From the IMG/VR virus record IMGVR_UViG_3300036795_000133, positions 1-64,000 of that record: 64,000 nt of DNA. The stretch is one strand, 5' to 3'. Every line of letters starts with the position of its first letter. The stretch's first letter is position 1. Below the pieces are notes generated by a model, which was given only the letters and a program-made list of their open reading frames with translations, did not search any database and was not told where the DNA came from. The position numbers and the translations under genes are program-made. Shown piece after piece: positions 29,772-37,759 of the stretch. Source of the DNA: a virus.

Positions 29772-31858
29772 GCGGGCTCGGCGTAGTTCCCGCTGGTCGG
29801 TGGAAACGCGAAGTACACGGGAAGCTGAGGCTGGCCCGTAGTCTGTCCGGTCGGGTCGACCGATGTCCCGTCAAGGTCGGAGAGCCACAGGACGTTGACG
29901 CACTCCAGGCTTACCGCTGCTATCGGGCTGAACAGGGGCAACGAGAGCCTCCCTCTCGGGGTGCACGTCCACCGGGGAGCGCACGGGGTAACGGACCAGG
30001 CAACTGACGGCTCGGTAACCGGCGTGATGACCTGCGCGGACACGGTGAGCGTGCCGAGTCCGCCCAGGACTGCGGCGGCGGCGACCGTGAGGAACAGCCC
30101 TGCCGTCATGACGCCGGCACCGGACAGCGCCGCGCCGGTCGGCGACGCGACTGTGACGGCAGCCGCGATCGTCCCCGTGCCTGCTAGCGCGGCCGATGCG
30201 GGCAGTGTCACGGTGACCGCTGACAGCAGGAGCCCGGTACCGCTGAGCGCCGCAGCCGCGGGGACAGCGACGAGGGCCGCGGCCGTTACGGTGCCTGAGC
30301 CCGAGAGGGCGGCGGCTTGCGCGAGCACGAGGGAAGCGGCTGCGGCAATCGCCCCGGACCCGGAGAGGGCGGCACTGCCCTGCGCTAGGCCGGAGACAGT
30401 GCCCACGGCCGTCAGCGTCCCCGACCCGTCGAGCGCGGCCGAAGAGGTGAACTGAACGACCGCGCCGACGGTGAGCGTCCCCGACCCGGACAGGGCCGCC
30501 CCGGGTTCCATTGCCGGCATCGCCATGATGGCGGCCAGGGCGTCACTCACCCAGTCGTCATGCCAGGCGTGGCTGGCGTCAAGCGTGTCGTGGGCGCCGT
30601 TGAACAGGATTCCGGCCGAGGCCAGCCGCGTCATGTAGGCGCTCACGTCGGCCTGGAAGCTGTAGTAGCCGCCGACCCACAGCCGTGCTTCGGTGGTAAA
30701 GCTGCCGCCGGGTGCCCATGACGCCAGGTGGGCGGACGTCAGCTCGTAGTTGGTGGTGAAGTTCGCGCTGGTGCCGTAGCAGTCCTCCGGGTCACCGCCC
30801 ACCGCCGACCCGTAGGTGGGGTCGGTGCCGTCGTAGTCCGTCATCATGAACGGGGCGTCCCAGGACGCGCACGCCGCCCACACGTCCGGCCGGCGGAACT
30901 GGAGCCCCTGCCCGCCGATGCCGCTCTTGGAGAAGCCGATCAGGTAGTTCTTCTCCCCGCCGCTCGCGAACGAGGAAGTCGACATCCACGCCGCGAGGGC
31001 GAGCATGAACGACTCCTGCGACTGCTGGGTGTTCCCGGGATTGTCCGCGTACCACGGCTGAATGGGGAACGAGGGGACCACGGCGGTCGTGTTGTAGGCG
31101 TTGCACGCGCCGAGGTCCTCCATGACGGTCAGCGGGTCGCCGAACGTCGCGTCCGTACCCGTGGAAACCGGCAGCATGAACAGGAAAGAGTGCGCGTAGG
31201 AGCCGGAGCCGGAGGTCGGCGGGAGAATCCGCAGGGTGCTCGCCGACGGGCCGTTGAGGGCACTGGTGGCGGTCCACGTCTGCACCCCGTTCCCGTCGGT
31301 GCTCACGAACGTGGCCTCGAACGCAGGAGGAGTCTCGCTGACCTCGACGTCGATCCACCAGTTGGCGCCGTCGAACAGCGTGGCCGGGAACGCGAGAGAC
31401 GACCCGAGGTTGTACCAGCCCTGGCTGCCCGCGCCCCCTGGCGCGGTGAGCGCCCCGGAGGTGACGCCGCCCGAGCCCGCCCCGGTAGTCCAGTACGCGG
31501 CGTCGTACAGGTACCAGTCGGAGCCGGCGGCGGCGCCGTTGAGAACGGCGGCCATGTAAGCCGTGCCGGAAGACAGTGACGGCGGGGAGGTGAACGCGGC
31601 CCGCACCCAGCCGGATTCGGCCGCCCCGGACCATGATGCGGACTCCGAGTGGACTAGTACCTGGTCATCCGCCGTGAACAGGGCGATCACCTGCGGAAGG
31701 CCGTCCGCGTCATCCTGGCCGAACGCGCCGCTGTAGAACCTGACGGCACCCAGCTGCGCCGGCACCGACACGCTGACCTTGACGCCGAGCGTGGCATCCT
31801 GGGCCGTCCCGCCGCCGTTTCCCGCGACGGTGCCGTCACTGAAGAGGGTATCCGTCAT
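29579..31858 (-). CDS. tail protein with DUF4082-like, esterase-like and repeat domains
   Basis: 759 aa. Residues 1-180 resemble DUF4082 (LGAVRFYSGAFG, SGTAYMAAVLNG): a beta-sandwich of surface proteins. Residues ~200-455 look like an alpha/beta hydrolase: GFSKSGIGGQG (nucleophile Ser) and a late HDTLDASHAWHDDW, an esterase fold. Residues ~460-615 hold seven or more repeats like ALSGSGTLT. The C-terminus (~620-759) is a beta domain. Probably a receptor-binding or envelope-degrading tail tip protein; last gene of the leftward late operon. Confidence 0.6.
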   Translation of the reverse strand: MTDTLFSDGTVAGNGGGTAQDATLGVKVSVSVPAQLGAVRFYSGAFGQDDADGLPQVIALFTADDQVLVHSESASWSGAAESGWVRAAFTSPPSLSSGTAYMAAVLNGAAAGSDWYLYDAAYWTTGAGSGGVTSGALTAPGGAGSQGWYNLGSSLAFPATLFDGANWWIDVEVSETPPAFEATFVSTDGNGVQTWTATSALNGPSASTLRILPPTSGSGSYAHSFLFMLPVSTGTDATFGDPLTVMEDLGACNAYNTTAVVPSFPIQPWYADNPGNTQQSQESFMLALAAWMSTSSFASGGEKNYLIGFSKSGIGGQGLQFRRPDVWAACASWDAPFMMTDYDGTDPTYGSAVGGDPEDCYGTSANFTTNYELTSAHLASWAPGGSFTTEARLWVGGYYSFQADVSAYMTRLASAGILFNGAHDTLDASHAWHDDWVSDALAAIMAMPAMEPGAALSGSGTLTVGAVVQFTSSAALDGSGTLTAVGTVSGLAQGSAALSGSGAIAAAASLVLAQAAALSGSGTVTAAALVAVPAAAALSGTGLLLSAVTVTLPASAALAGTGTIAAAVTVASPTGAALSGAGVMTAGLFLTVAAAAVLGGLGTLTVSAQVITPVTEPSVAWSVTPCAPRWTCTPRGRLSLPLFSPIAAVSLECVNVLWLSDLDGTSVDPTGQTTGQPQLPVYFAFPPTSGNYAEPAQPVTWFAASWLLGGTGRGFVSQCLVGPGGGVVTLTAGQQYDVWGRVVGNPESPEKFAGVLSAF

Positions 31859-31947
31859 CAGCAGCCGCCCCCGCTCATCGCCTGGCTGGAAACCTGCGAG
31901 CTGCTAGCGGCACCGTCGGCCGGGCTCGCGCGGAAGCCGGTCGCCAT
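31858..31947 (-). CDS. 29-aa translationally coupled ORF
   Basis: MATGFRASPADGAASSSQVS with a Gly-Gly-Gly-Cys end; its TGA overlaps the ATG of the esterase-tail gene (TGATGA). Ser/Ala/Gly-rich. No own ribosome-binding site; an upstream 20-codon ORF after AAAGGAGGG could deliver ribosomes. Weak evidence; may only act as coupling leader. Confidence 0.25.
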   Translation of the reverse strand: MATGFRASPADGAASSSQVSSQAMSGGGC

Positions 31948-32083
31948 CAGTTACCTGGCCGCTGGTCCAGGCAGGCCGGGACGCCGCCTGCTGGCCGGCA
32001 AGTCGTCATGCCGCCCCGCCCTCCTTTCAGGTAGGGCAGGTCAGGTACCTACCACGAGGCTCCGCTCGACGCTAGCCACGGCC
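31948..32083. other. intergenic stretch before the tail-esterase gene
   Basis: 136 nt. On the minus strand it holds AAAGGAGGG and a 20-codon ORF that ends just before the 29-aa ORF. No hairpin or clear promoter seen. Confidence 0.3.
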
Positions 32084-32563
32084 CTACCAATTTGCCCCGG
32101 ACGCCGACAGCGAAGCCGGGGCAAAACTCACCGTGTCCCCGTTGACGACCACGCTGGCCCCGATGGCGACGCTGAGCGGCCCCCACAGGTAGCGGATCGC
32201 AGTGGACGCCGAGTCCCAGATCTCGATCCCCGCCACCCCGAGCGTCCACGTGCCGGTCGCCGTCCACGTCAGGGTGCTGCCTGGTGCCGTGCTGGCACCG
32301 GAGGTGAACGTGCCGAACGCGCTGCTCCCGAGGCTCAGCCCGCCGGACGGGTACCCGCCGGTGTAACCGGGACTGGTGCCGGAGACGTTCTCAGTGCCCG
32401 TCGCTGTCTCGGTGCCCGTCGTGGAGAACAGGTGCAGCCGGAACGGCGGGGTGACCGTGAACGCTGACCCGCCGCCGGTGCCGGGCGTGATCGTGAACGT
32501 CGCCGAGGACGTGAACAGGGCGGAGAGGATCTTGTTGACCAGCGTCTGGTCCATCATGCCCAT
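32084..32563 (-). CDS. minor tail/structural protein, paralog A
   Basis: 159 aa. Helical N-terminus (MDQTLVNKILSALF), then beta-rich: TITPGTGGGSAFTVTPPFRL, GTWTLGVAGIEIWDSASTAIRYLWGPLS, VVVNGDTVSF. Clear paralog of the gene at 32816. This pattern is found in actinophage tail genes; exact place in the virion unknown. Its start shares one base triplet with the previous stop. Confidence 0.6.
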   Translation of the reverse strand: MGMMDQTLVNKILSALFTSSATFTITPGTGGGSAFTVTPPFRLHLFSTTGTETATGTENVSGTSPGYTGGYPSGGLSLGSSAFGTFTSGASTAPGSTLTWTATGTWTLGVAGIEIWDSASTAIRYLWGPLSVAIGASVVVNGDTVSFAPASLSASGANW

Positions 32564-32781
32564 CAGCCGGACACCTGCCCGACCTCGGCCATGAAGGTAA
32601 ACGCCAGGGGGTAGTGCCCTGTCTCCGGGTGCGGCTGGCAGTCGTCGGCGTGCGAGTGCCGCAGGGCCGTGCGGTCGGTCAGCGCATGTTGTCCGGTAGC
32701 CGGGTCCTGCGTGACAGCCGGGTGACCCGGCCCCGCGATGTCGAACGTCCCGCAGTTGGTACAGGCCACGTGGATCGACAT
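32563..32781 (-). CDS. small zinc-ribbon protein between two tail paralogs
   Basis: 72 aa. CTNCGTFDIAG plus HSHADDCQPHPETGH gives possible Cys/His zinc ligands. ATG at 32781 follows GAAAGGGGAAACC on the minus strand, which decides the start. Inserted between two duplicated tail genes. Confidence 0.55.
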   Translation of the reverse strand: MSIHVACTNCGTFDIAGPGHPAVTQDPATGQHALTDRTALRHSHADDCQPHPETGHYPLAFTFMAEVGQVSG

Positions 32782-32815
32782 GGTTTCCCCTTTCTTCCCT
32801 GGTCCTAGGCGCCGC

Positions 32816-33286
32816 TCACCACGAGCCGGCATTCAGAGTGACCGCCGCGGCGGCCATGACTACCGAGTCACCGTTAGTGACTCCCGTTACAGGGCTGGTC
32901 AGCGCTCCCTGGAGCCAGCGCAGGGGCGTAGCGGCGGTGTCCCAGATCTCGATCCCGCCAACCGTTGTCCAGGTGCCCGTCGCGTTCCAGGTGACCGTGT
33001 TGGCGTTCGACTGCGCGCCGGCGGAGGGGGCCGCGCAGAACTGGGTGCCGAGCGTGCTGCCTCCAGCCGTGTAGCCGGGGCAGTTGACGCTCGTCGCCTC
33101 GGTGCCGTTTGCGGTGTTCGACCCGGCCGCCGTCATCAGCCGCAGGTGGTACGGCGGGGAGATCGCGAAGCCCGACCCTCCCCCGGTGCCCGGGGTGAGG
33201 CTGCCGCCGGTGGCGGTGGCGGAGAACGCGGCCTGGAGAAACGAGTTCACGCGGTTCTGGTCGGTCATGCCGTAGGTGCTGGGCAT
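32816..33286 (-). CDS. minor tail/structural protein, paralog B
   Basis: 156 aa. Same blocks as the 32084 protein: LTPGTGGGSGFAISPPYHLRL, GTWTTVGGIEIWDTAATPLR and NGDSVVMAAAAVTL. The pair arose by tandem duplication. ATG at 33286, alternative MTDQN at 33268. Likely a minor virion protein. Confidence 0.6.
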   Translation of the reverse strand: MPSTYGMTDQNRVNSFLQAAFSATATGGSLTPGTGGGSGFAISPPYHLRLMTAAGSNTANGTEATSVNCPGYTAGGSTLGTQFCAAPSAGAQSNANTVTWNATGTWTTVGGIEIWDTAATPLRWLQGALTSPVTGVTNGDSVVMAAAAVTLNAGSW

Positions 33287-33561
33287 CAGCCGCTCCCGGC
33301 GACCGCGTAGTGCGCGACGGGCCGGCAGACGCCGCAGCTAGGCGGACGCTCGGCAACGACATTCGGCTGAAGCTCAGGGAGTACGCCGGCGACGGGCGGG
33401 TTCCAGCAGGGGCCGTCGTGGCTCTCCCCCGGAACGCAGGCTGCCGCCTCTGCGCCGTGGTGGTGCCTCTCGGTGCAGCAGCCGCACCAGGTGGTCGCGT
33501 GCGGGTCAGCGCCGGGCGGCAGGTCAACCGCCGCTAGGCACTGCTTACAGGCGACTCTCAC
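33286..33561 (-). CDS. Cys/His-rich protein, probably leaderless
   Basis: 91 aa. CKQCLAAV, CGCCTERHHHGAE, CWNPP and CGVCRP: up to two zinc sites. GTG at 33561 lies 6 nt after TACGCT (33573 to 33568 on the minus strand), suggesting a leaderless mRNA. The paired palindrome element lies directly upstream. First gene of the 33561 to 29579 leftward block. Confidence 0.5.
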   Translation of the reverse strand: MRVACKQCLAAVDLPPGADPHATTWCGCCTERHHHGAEAAACVPGESHDGPCWNPPVAGVLPELQPNVVAERPPSCGVCRPVAHYAVAGSG

Positions 33562-33580
33562 GTGCTCAGCGTAGCCCGGA

Positions 33581-33615
33581 TGCACGTGCAGATGCACGCT
33601 ACGACTGCACGTGCA
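33581..33615. promoter_or_regulatory. paired palindrome element, copy 1
   Basis: TGCACGTGCA at 33581-33590 and again at 33606-33615, starts exactly 25 bp apart. The pair lies between the leftward gene at 33561 and the rightward regulator at 33704, and ends 8 nt before the putative leftward -10 (33568-33573). A second pair with identical spacing is at 61689-61723. Probably the binding site of a regulator. Confidence 0.6.
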
Positions 33616-33691
33616 CGGATGTAGTTTCGGAAGCGGCAAGACTTGGTGAAGGAGCCGGCCGCCCAGGGCACCAGGCGGCTGTTAGGTAGTG

Positions 33692-33697
33692 TACGAT
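33692..33697 (+). promoter_or_regulatory. -10 box of a leaderless transcript
   Basis: TACGAT 6 nt before ATG 33704; no ribosome-binding site between them, so the regulator mRNA probably starts at or next to the ATG. Confidence 0.4.
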
Positions 33698-33703
33698 TCG
33701 AAC

Positions 33704-34129
33704 ATGCCAGTACAGTTGAACGTATCGGTTCCCGATGACCTGATGGAATGGCTGGCCGCCGACGCAGAGCGGAACTTCCGCACCACTGAAGGCCAGGTTC
33801 TCTGGCTTCTCAAGAGCGCCCGGGGGCAGGCCCGGCTCGGCAGGGACAGCGAGGCAAAGCAAGTCCTGTCCATCGGACTGCGGAAACTTCACGAAGATGC
33901 CGGGGTGCCGAGCTTTCGCGTGATCGCCGAGCGCATCAGGCAACAGGGCGGCAATGTCGGTCACACAACTGTCTACGGTGCCATCCGGGGAGGCCAGTTG
34001 TCGTCATGGGCCATCGTGGAGAGCATCGTGACCGCGCTTGACGGAGACGTTGGGCACTTCCGGGCCTTGTGGGTGCAGGCCCGCAGCGGAAGGCGGCCTG
34101 AGCAGACCGAGAAGGAAAAGGAAGAATAG
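33704..34129 (+). CDS. RHH/HTH regulator inside the late region
   Basis: 141 aa. Residues 1-45 have ribbon-helix-helix character (VQLNVSVPDDLMEWLAADAE; TTEGQVLWLLKSARG). Residues ~60-125 form an HTH domain (FRVIAERIRQQGG, HTTVYGAIRGGQLSSW, VTALDGDVGHFRALW) of a type common in actinomycete regulators. Plus-strand gene in a leftward region, with a leaderless promoter and paired palindromes upstream. Ribbon-helix-helix proteins bind tandem palindromes, so it is the best candidate to bind TGCACGTGCA pairs. Confidence 0.65.
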   Translation: MPVQLNVSVPDDLMEWLAADAERNFRTTEGQVLWLLKSARGQARLGRDSEAKQVLSIGLRKLHEDAGVPSFRVIAERIRQQGGNVGHTTVYGAIRGGQLSSWAIVESIVTALDGDVGHFRALWVQARSGRRPEQTEKEKEE

Positions 34130-34178
34130 CCAGGTTAAGCGCGGTCATGCCCATTTAGCGGTAAAATGTTCGAGTGTG

Positions 34179-34207
34179 CTGCGGCGGGCGTTAGGCACCC
34201 GCCGCAG
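34179..34207 (+). terminator. hairpin between regulator and HNH gene
   Basis: Perfect 10-bp stem CTGCGGCGGG (34179-34188) / CCCGCCGCAG (34198-34207), 9-nt loop. TAAAAT at 34162-34167 is a good -10, so the hairpin could instead lie in the leader of the HNH mRNA and repress or stabilise it. Confidence 0.5.
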
Positions 34208-34241
34208 CGTGCCAGACCTTTAAGCCAATGGAAGGTCCGAC

Positions 34242-35387
34242 ATGCCAGCAAGGATAGACGTACCGCCCGGCACTGTCTTCGGCCACCTTACGGTGATCGA
34301 GGAGACCAGGCTAGCCGACGGTCGGCGGGCGATGTTGTGCCGATGCGGGTGCGGTACGACGAGGAGCGTCTCTACTAGTTCCCTCTTTAACGGCACCACG
34401 AACTCCTGCGGCTGCGGCAACATGGGAGCAGTCATCCCGCCTGGCACTGTCTTCGGGCGGCTGACGGTAATCGAGGAGACCAGGCTGCCCGACGGCCGAC
34501 GCGCGATGATCTGCCGCTGTGAGTGCGGCAAGACGAAGACCGTCGCTGTCAGTGCTCTCTCTAGCGGTGACACGAAGTCGTGCGGGTGCGGCAACCGAAG
34601 GGTGGTCGTTCCGCCCGGGACAGTCTTCGGCCGGCTGACGGTGATCGAGGAAGCGCCTCTGCAAAAGGACTGGAGGCGTGCCATGCTCTGCGTCTGCGAG
34701 TGCGGCTCGCAGGTGGTTGTCCAACTCACCAGCTTGAGTCAGGGGCACTCAAGGTCGTGCGGGTGCGCCCGCAGTACGCGTAACTCGCACAACTTCAAGG
34801 ACCGGACCGGCGAAAGGTACGGCAGGCTAGTCGTTGTCAGGTACCTCGGCACTCGCAGGCAAGGCACTGGTGCGAGCCGCAGGCAGGGCATCGTTACGGA
34901 CTGGCTGTGCAGGTGCGACTGCGGGGGCGAGAGGATCGCCACGGGCAGCTCACTCAGTACCGGTCACACTACAAGCTGCGGATGTGCGAAGTGCAAGCCT
35001 CATCCCGGGCAAGCCGCGAGGAACAGGGTTCTCAACGCTTACCTGTGGGGTGCCCGCGGCCGGAACCTTAAGTGGGAACTGACCGACGAGGAGTTCGACA
35101 GGCTTGTCACCCAAAACTGCGCCTACTGCGGCTGCGAGCCCAGCATGATCGAGAAAGGCGTCCACCCCAGCAGCGGGGATTTCATCCACGGCGGCATCGA
35201 CCGGGTAGACAGCGCCCAAGGCTACGTTATTGCGAACGTGGTCCCCTGCTGCACGATCTGCAATCACGCCAAGATGGCGATGTCACACGCCGAGTTCATG
35301 ACATGGATCGGGCGGCTTGTGAGCTTCCGCGCTAGGCGCCGTAAGCCGGAGAAGGGGCCACAAGCACAGGCGACGACCCTCTTCTAG
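34242..35387 (+). CDS. HNH homing endonuclease with tandem zinc ribbons
   Basis: 381 aa. Three nearly identical ~60-residue zinc ribbons (PPGTVFGRLTVIEE ... MLCRCGCG ... SCGCG; residues ~8-190) and a fourth, diverged copy (GERYGRLVVVRYLG ... CRCDCGGE ... SCGCAKC, ~190-255). Then a linker and an HNH nuclease domain (residues ~290-370): CAYCGCEP, GGIDRVDSAQGYVIANVVPCC, CNHAKMAMS. The ribbons probably read DNA. Oriented against the surrounding late genes, as expected for a mobile insertion. Ends 4 nt into the convergent tail gene. Confidence 0.85.
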   Translation: MPARIDVPPGTVFGHLTVIEETRLADGRRAMLCRCGCGTTRSVSTSSLFNGTTNSCGCGNMGAVIPPGTVFGRLTVIEETRLPDGRRAMICRCECGKTKTVAVSALSSGDTKSCGCGNRRVVVPPGTVFGRLTVIEEAPLQKDWRRAMLCVCECGSQVVVQLTSLSQGHSRSCGCARSTRNSHNFKDRTGERYGRLVVVRYLGTRRQGTGASRRQGIVTDWLCRCDCGGERIATGSSLSTGHTTSCGCAKCKPHPGQAARNRVLNAYLWGARGRNLKWELTDEEFDRLVTQNCAYCGCEPSMIEKGVHPSSGDFIHGGIDRVDSAQGYVIANVVPCCTICNHAKMAMSHAEFMTWIGRLVSFRARRRKPEKGPQAQATTLF

Positions 35388-37759
35388 CCGCCCGTCGTCA
35401 GGGGCGCGGGCACCGTCGATTCCATCGAAAGCAGGCCGCTGAGCGACATGTCCAGGGTTTGCATAGGCGTCAGCGTTGCAACCTGCTGGAAGTCGTCCCA
35501 CGAGTAGCCCGCGATCAGCACGTCAATCGGCCCCGGCTGCACCTCGCCGCCCAGCCCGTAGTCATAGAGGATCATCCGGACGACGTTCCCGGCCTGGTCG
35601 GTCCCTGGATCCACGGGTGCCCCGCCCATGTTGAGCAACTGCCCGTAGCTCGCAGTGAACGTGCCCGTGAAACTCGCGCGCTGATACAGCGCGAGCACGT
35701 TTTGGCCGACTTGCTGCGCCGCCGCAGGGGACAGTACTCCTGCGTTGCTTAGGTCGAGGTACGCCTCGATGGGCCCATGAGCCGTAACTGAAGCCGCGTT
35801 AACCGCGTTGATTACGTTGAAATTGGCGGGAGTATTGGTGGTCGTGTTGTCAGCGGAGACCATGTAACGGATGAGGATGTTGTTAATGTCCCCGCCGAGG
35901 GTCCGCGCAACCGGAGTCGTGCACACCAGCAGCCGGTTAGGCACCGTGGGCAGCGGGAAGACAGAGAGATCGTCGCCGTTGTAAATCCCGCCCGGCTGCG
36001 AGTTCACGTACCACGTCAGTCCGCCGCGAGTGCAGATCAGGTTCAGGAACGCAGTGACGGTGCTGGAACCGGGGTCTGTTGCCTGCCCGAACCAGAACTG
36101 CGAGAAGTACGGGGAGCTGTTCAAGCCAGCGTTAACCCATGGCAGCCCGTTCGCAATAGCCCGGTTGATGATCTCGTCGGGCTCGTCCTGTGGCCACACG
36201 TCATCGATGCTGTAGTACGAGACGAAGTTGACGCCCAGGTTCCCCGTGCCGACGGCGCTCAGATTCCAGCCGCTGGCGGTCGGCACCCCCTCGTCGAGTT
36301 TGCCGTCCCAGACCTGGTGGCCCCCGCGGGTGATCTTCACCTTCCAGCCGGGATCGAAAAGCGCCGTCCGGTATGCGGCGGGGACCATGACGGTGCAGGT
36401 CATTTTGTCGCACCCGCCGGGGCACACGTAGCTGTAGGTGAGGGCGGTGACCTGGCCGAGCGTCCCGAGCCACTGCCAGTTGCTCGACCCGGGCGGCGCC
36501 ACGGCAACCTGGCTCGACCCTGGAAGTGCCTGCGGGGTTCCTGCCCCGCCGACGCCGGAGACCAGCCCGCCGGCTACCTGCGGAATCGAGAGGAAGCCCG
36601 CACCGAACAGGCCCGCGGTGAACTTGAGTGCCTCCGCCGCGGCGACGCTGAGCACCCCCGTGCCTGCCAGGGCGGCGGACTGGAGGATGAGCCCGGTGTA
36701 CTGCGCGGTGAGCGTCCCGGTTCCGCTCAGCGCGGCGGCTCTCGCCCAGCCGACGACGCCGGCCGTGCTGAGCGTCCCCGACCCGGCGAGGGCGGCGGAC
36801 ACCTGCCCGGGAGTCATGACGACCGCGGAGGCGGTGAGCGACCCCGTGCCGAGTAGGACGGCGGCTGCAGGCACGGCGAGCGCCGGGGTGCCGCTGAGCG
36901 TCCCGGAGCCGGACAGGGCGGCTGCGGCGCGGACCGATGTCAGTTCCGCTGCGGCGAGCGTCCCGGACCCGCTCAGTGACGCGCCGGCACCGAATACGGT
37001 GATCGCCTGGTAGAGAAGTACGGCGATGCCGCTCACGCTGTCTGACGGGTCGCCGATGTTCGGGTGCTGCGCCCCGGTGCCGCAGTTGGCGTTGTAGGCG
37101 ACCGGGTTGCCGTTGGGGTCGATGTAGTAGCTGAACCCGGCGGTAGATCCTGCGGTACCGGTGCCTGAGTCGAACAGGCAGCCCCAGAACAGCTCCCCGG
37201 AGCCGTGGGCGGGGGTGAGGCTGGGGAACGACCCGGCGGACGCGACGTCCACGGTGCCGGAGGAGTCGAGTACGACGGCGCTGTAGCCGAGTGAGCCGGC
37301 GAACTCCTGCCACACGGTGCGCGTCACCGGGTTGCCCGCGGCGAACGAGATAGTCACCGTCGCGCTGCTCGCGGCGGTGACCTTGCCCTTGAACAGGGTC
37401 TGCACCACGACGTTGTGCGTGAAGACCGTGTGGGTGACCAGGGGGGACGCGTCCCAGGTCACGTTGGTGCTGCTGAGCGACGTGGCGTAGTCGGCGGTGG
37501 TCTCGGAGATGACGCTGACGACGATGAAGTGATCGCCGCCCGAGTCGTGGACGGCGTGCGGCGTCAGGGTGAAGGTGTGGGCGGTCGTCGCGGACGGGGC
37601 AGCTACGGCGGTGAACGCCGGGACGGCCACGCTCCCGCCGGCGCTCAGCGTCCCGCTGCCTGAGAGGGCGGCTGCGGCACCGCCCGAGCCCTCGGCCAGC
37701 AGGTGCCCGCCGGCCTCCGTCAGCAGCGCCCCGCCGGCCTCGGTGAGGAGACGGGCCAT
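35384..37759 (-). CDS. tail hub-like protein with repeat modules
   Basis: 791 aa. N-terminus LLTEAGGALLTEAGG repeats; residues ~40-250 a beta-sandwich (adhesin-like); ~255-400 eight copies of the ALSGSGTL repeat, also seen in the 29579 protein; residues ~430-791 resemble the C-terminal tail-hub/minor tail domain (TCTVMVPAAYRTALFD, VWDGKLDEGVP, VLIAGYSWDDFQQVATLTP). Probably forms the tail tip structure and exposes surface-binding modules. Starts where the spike gene ends. Confidence 0.6.
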   Translation of the reverse strand: MARLLTEAGGALLTEAGGHLLAEGSGGAAAALSGSGTLSAGGSVAVPAFTAVAAPSATTAHTFTLTPHAVHDSGGDHFIVVSVISETTADYATSLSSTNVTWDASPLVTHTVFTHNVVVQTLFKGKVTAASSATVTISFAAGNPVTRTVWQEFAGSLGYSAVVLDSSGTVDVASAGSFPSLTPAHGSGELFWGCLFDSGTGTAGSTAGFSYYIDPNGNPVAYNANCGTGAQHPNIGDPSDSVSGIAVLLYQAITVFGAGASLSGSGTLAAAELTSVRAAAALSGSGTLSGTPALAVPAAAVLLGTGSLTASAVVMTPGQVSAALAGSGTLSTAGVVGWARAAALSGTGTLTAQYTGLILQSAALAGTGVLSVAAAEALKFTAGLFGAGFLSIPQVAGGLVSGVGGAGTPQALPGSSQVAVAPPGSSNWQWLGTLGQVTALTYSYVCPGGCDKMTCTVMVPAAYRTALFDPGWKVKITRGGHQVWDGKLDEGVPTASGWNLSAVGTGNLGVNFVSYYSIDDVWPQDEPDEIINRAIANGLPWVNAGLNSSPYFSQFWFGQATDPGSSTVTAFLNLICTRGGLTWYVNSQPGGIYNGDDLSVFPLPTVPNRLLVCTTPVARTLGGDINNILIRYMVSADNTTTNTPANFNVINAVNAASVTAHGPIEAYLDLSNAGVLSPAAAQQVGQNVLALYQRASFTGTFTASYGQLLNMGGAPVDPGTDQAGNVVRMILYDYGLGGEVQPGPIDVLIAGYSWDDFQQVATLTPMQTLDMSLSGLLSMESTVPAPLTTGG

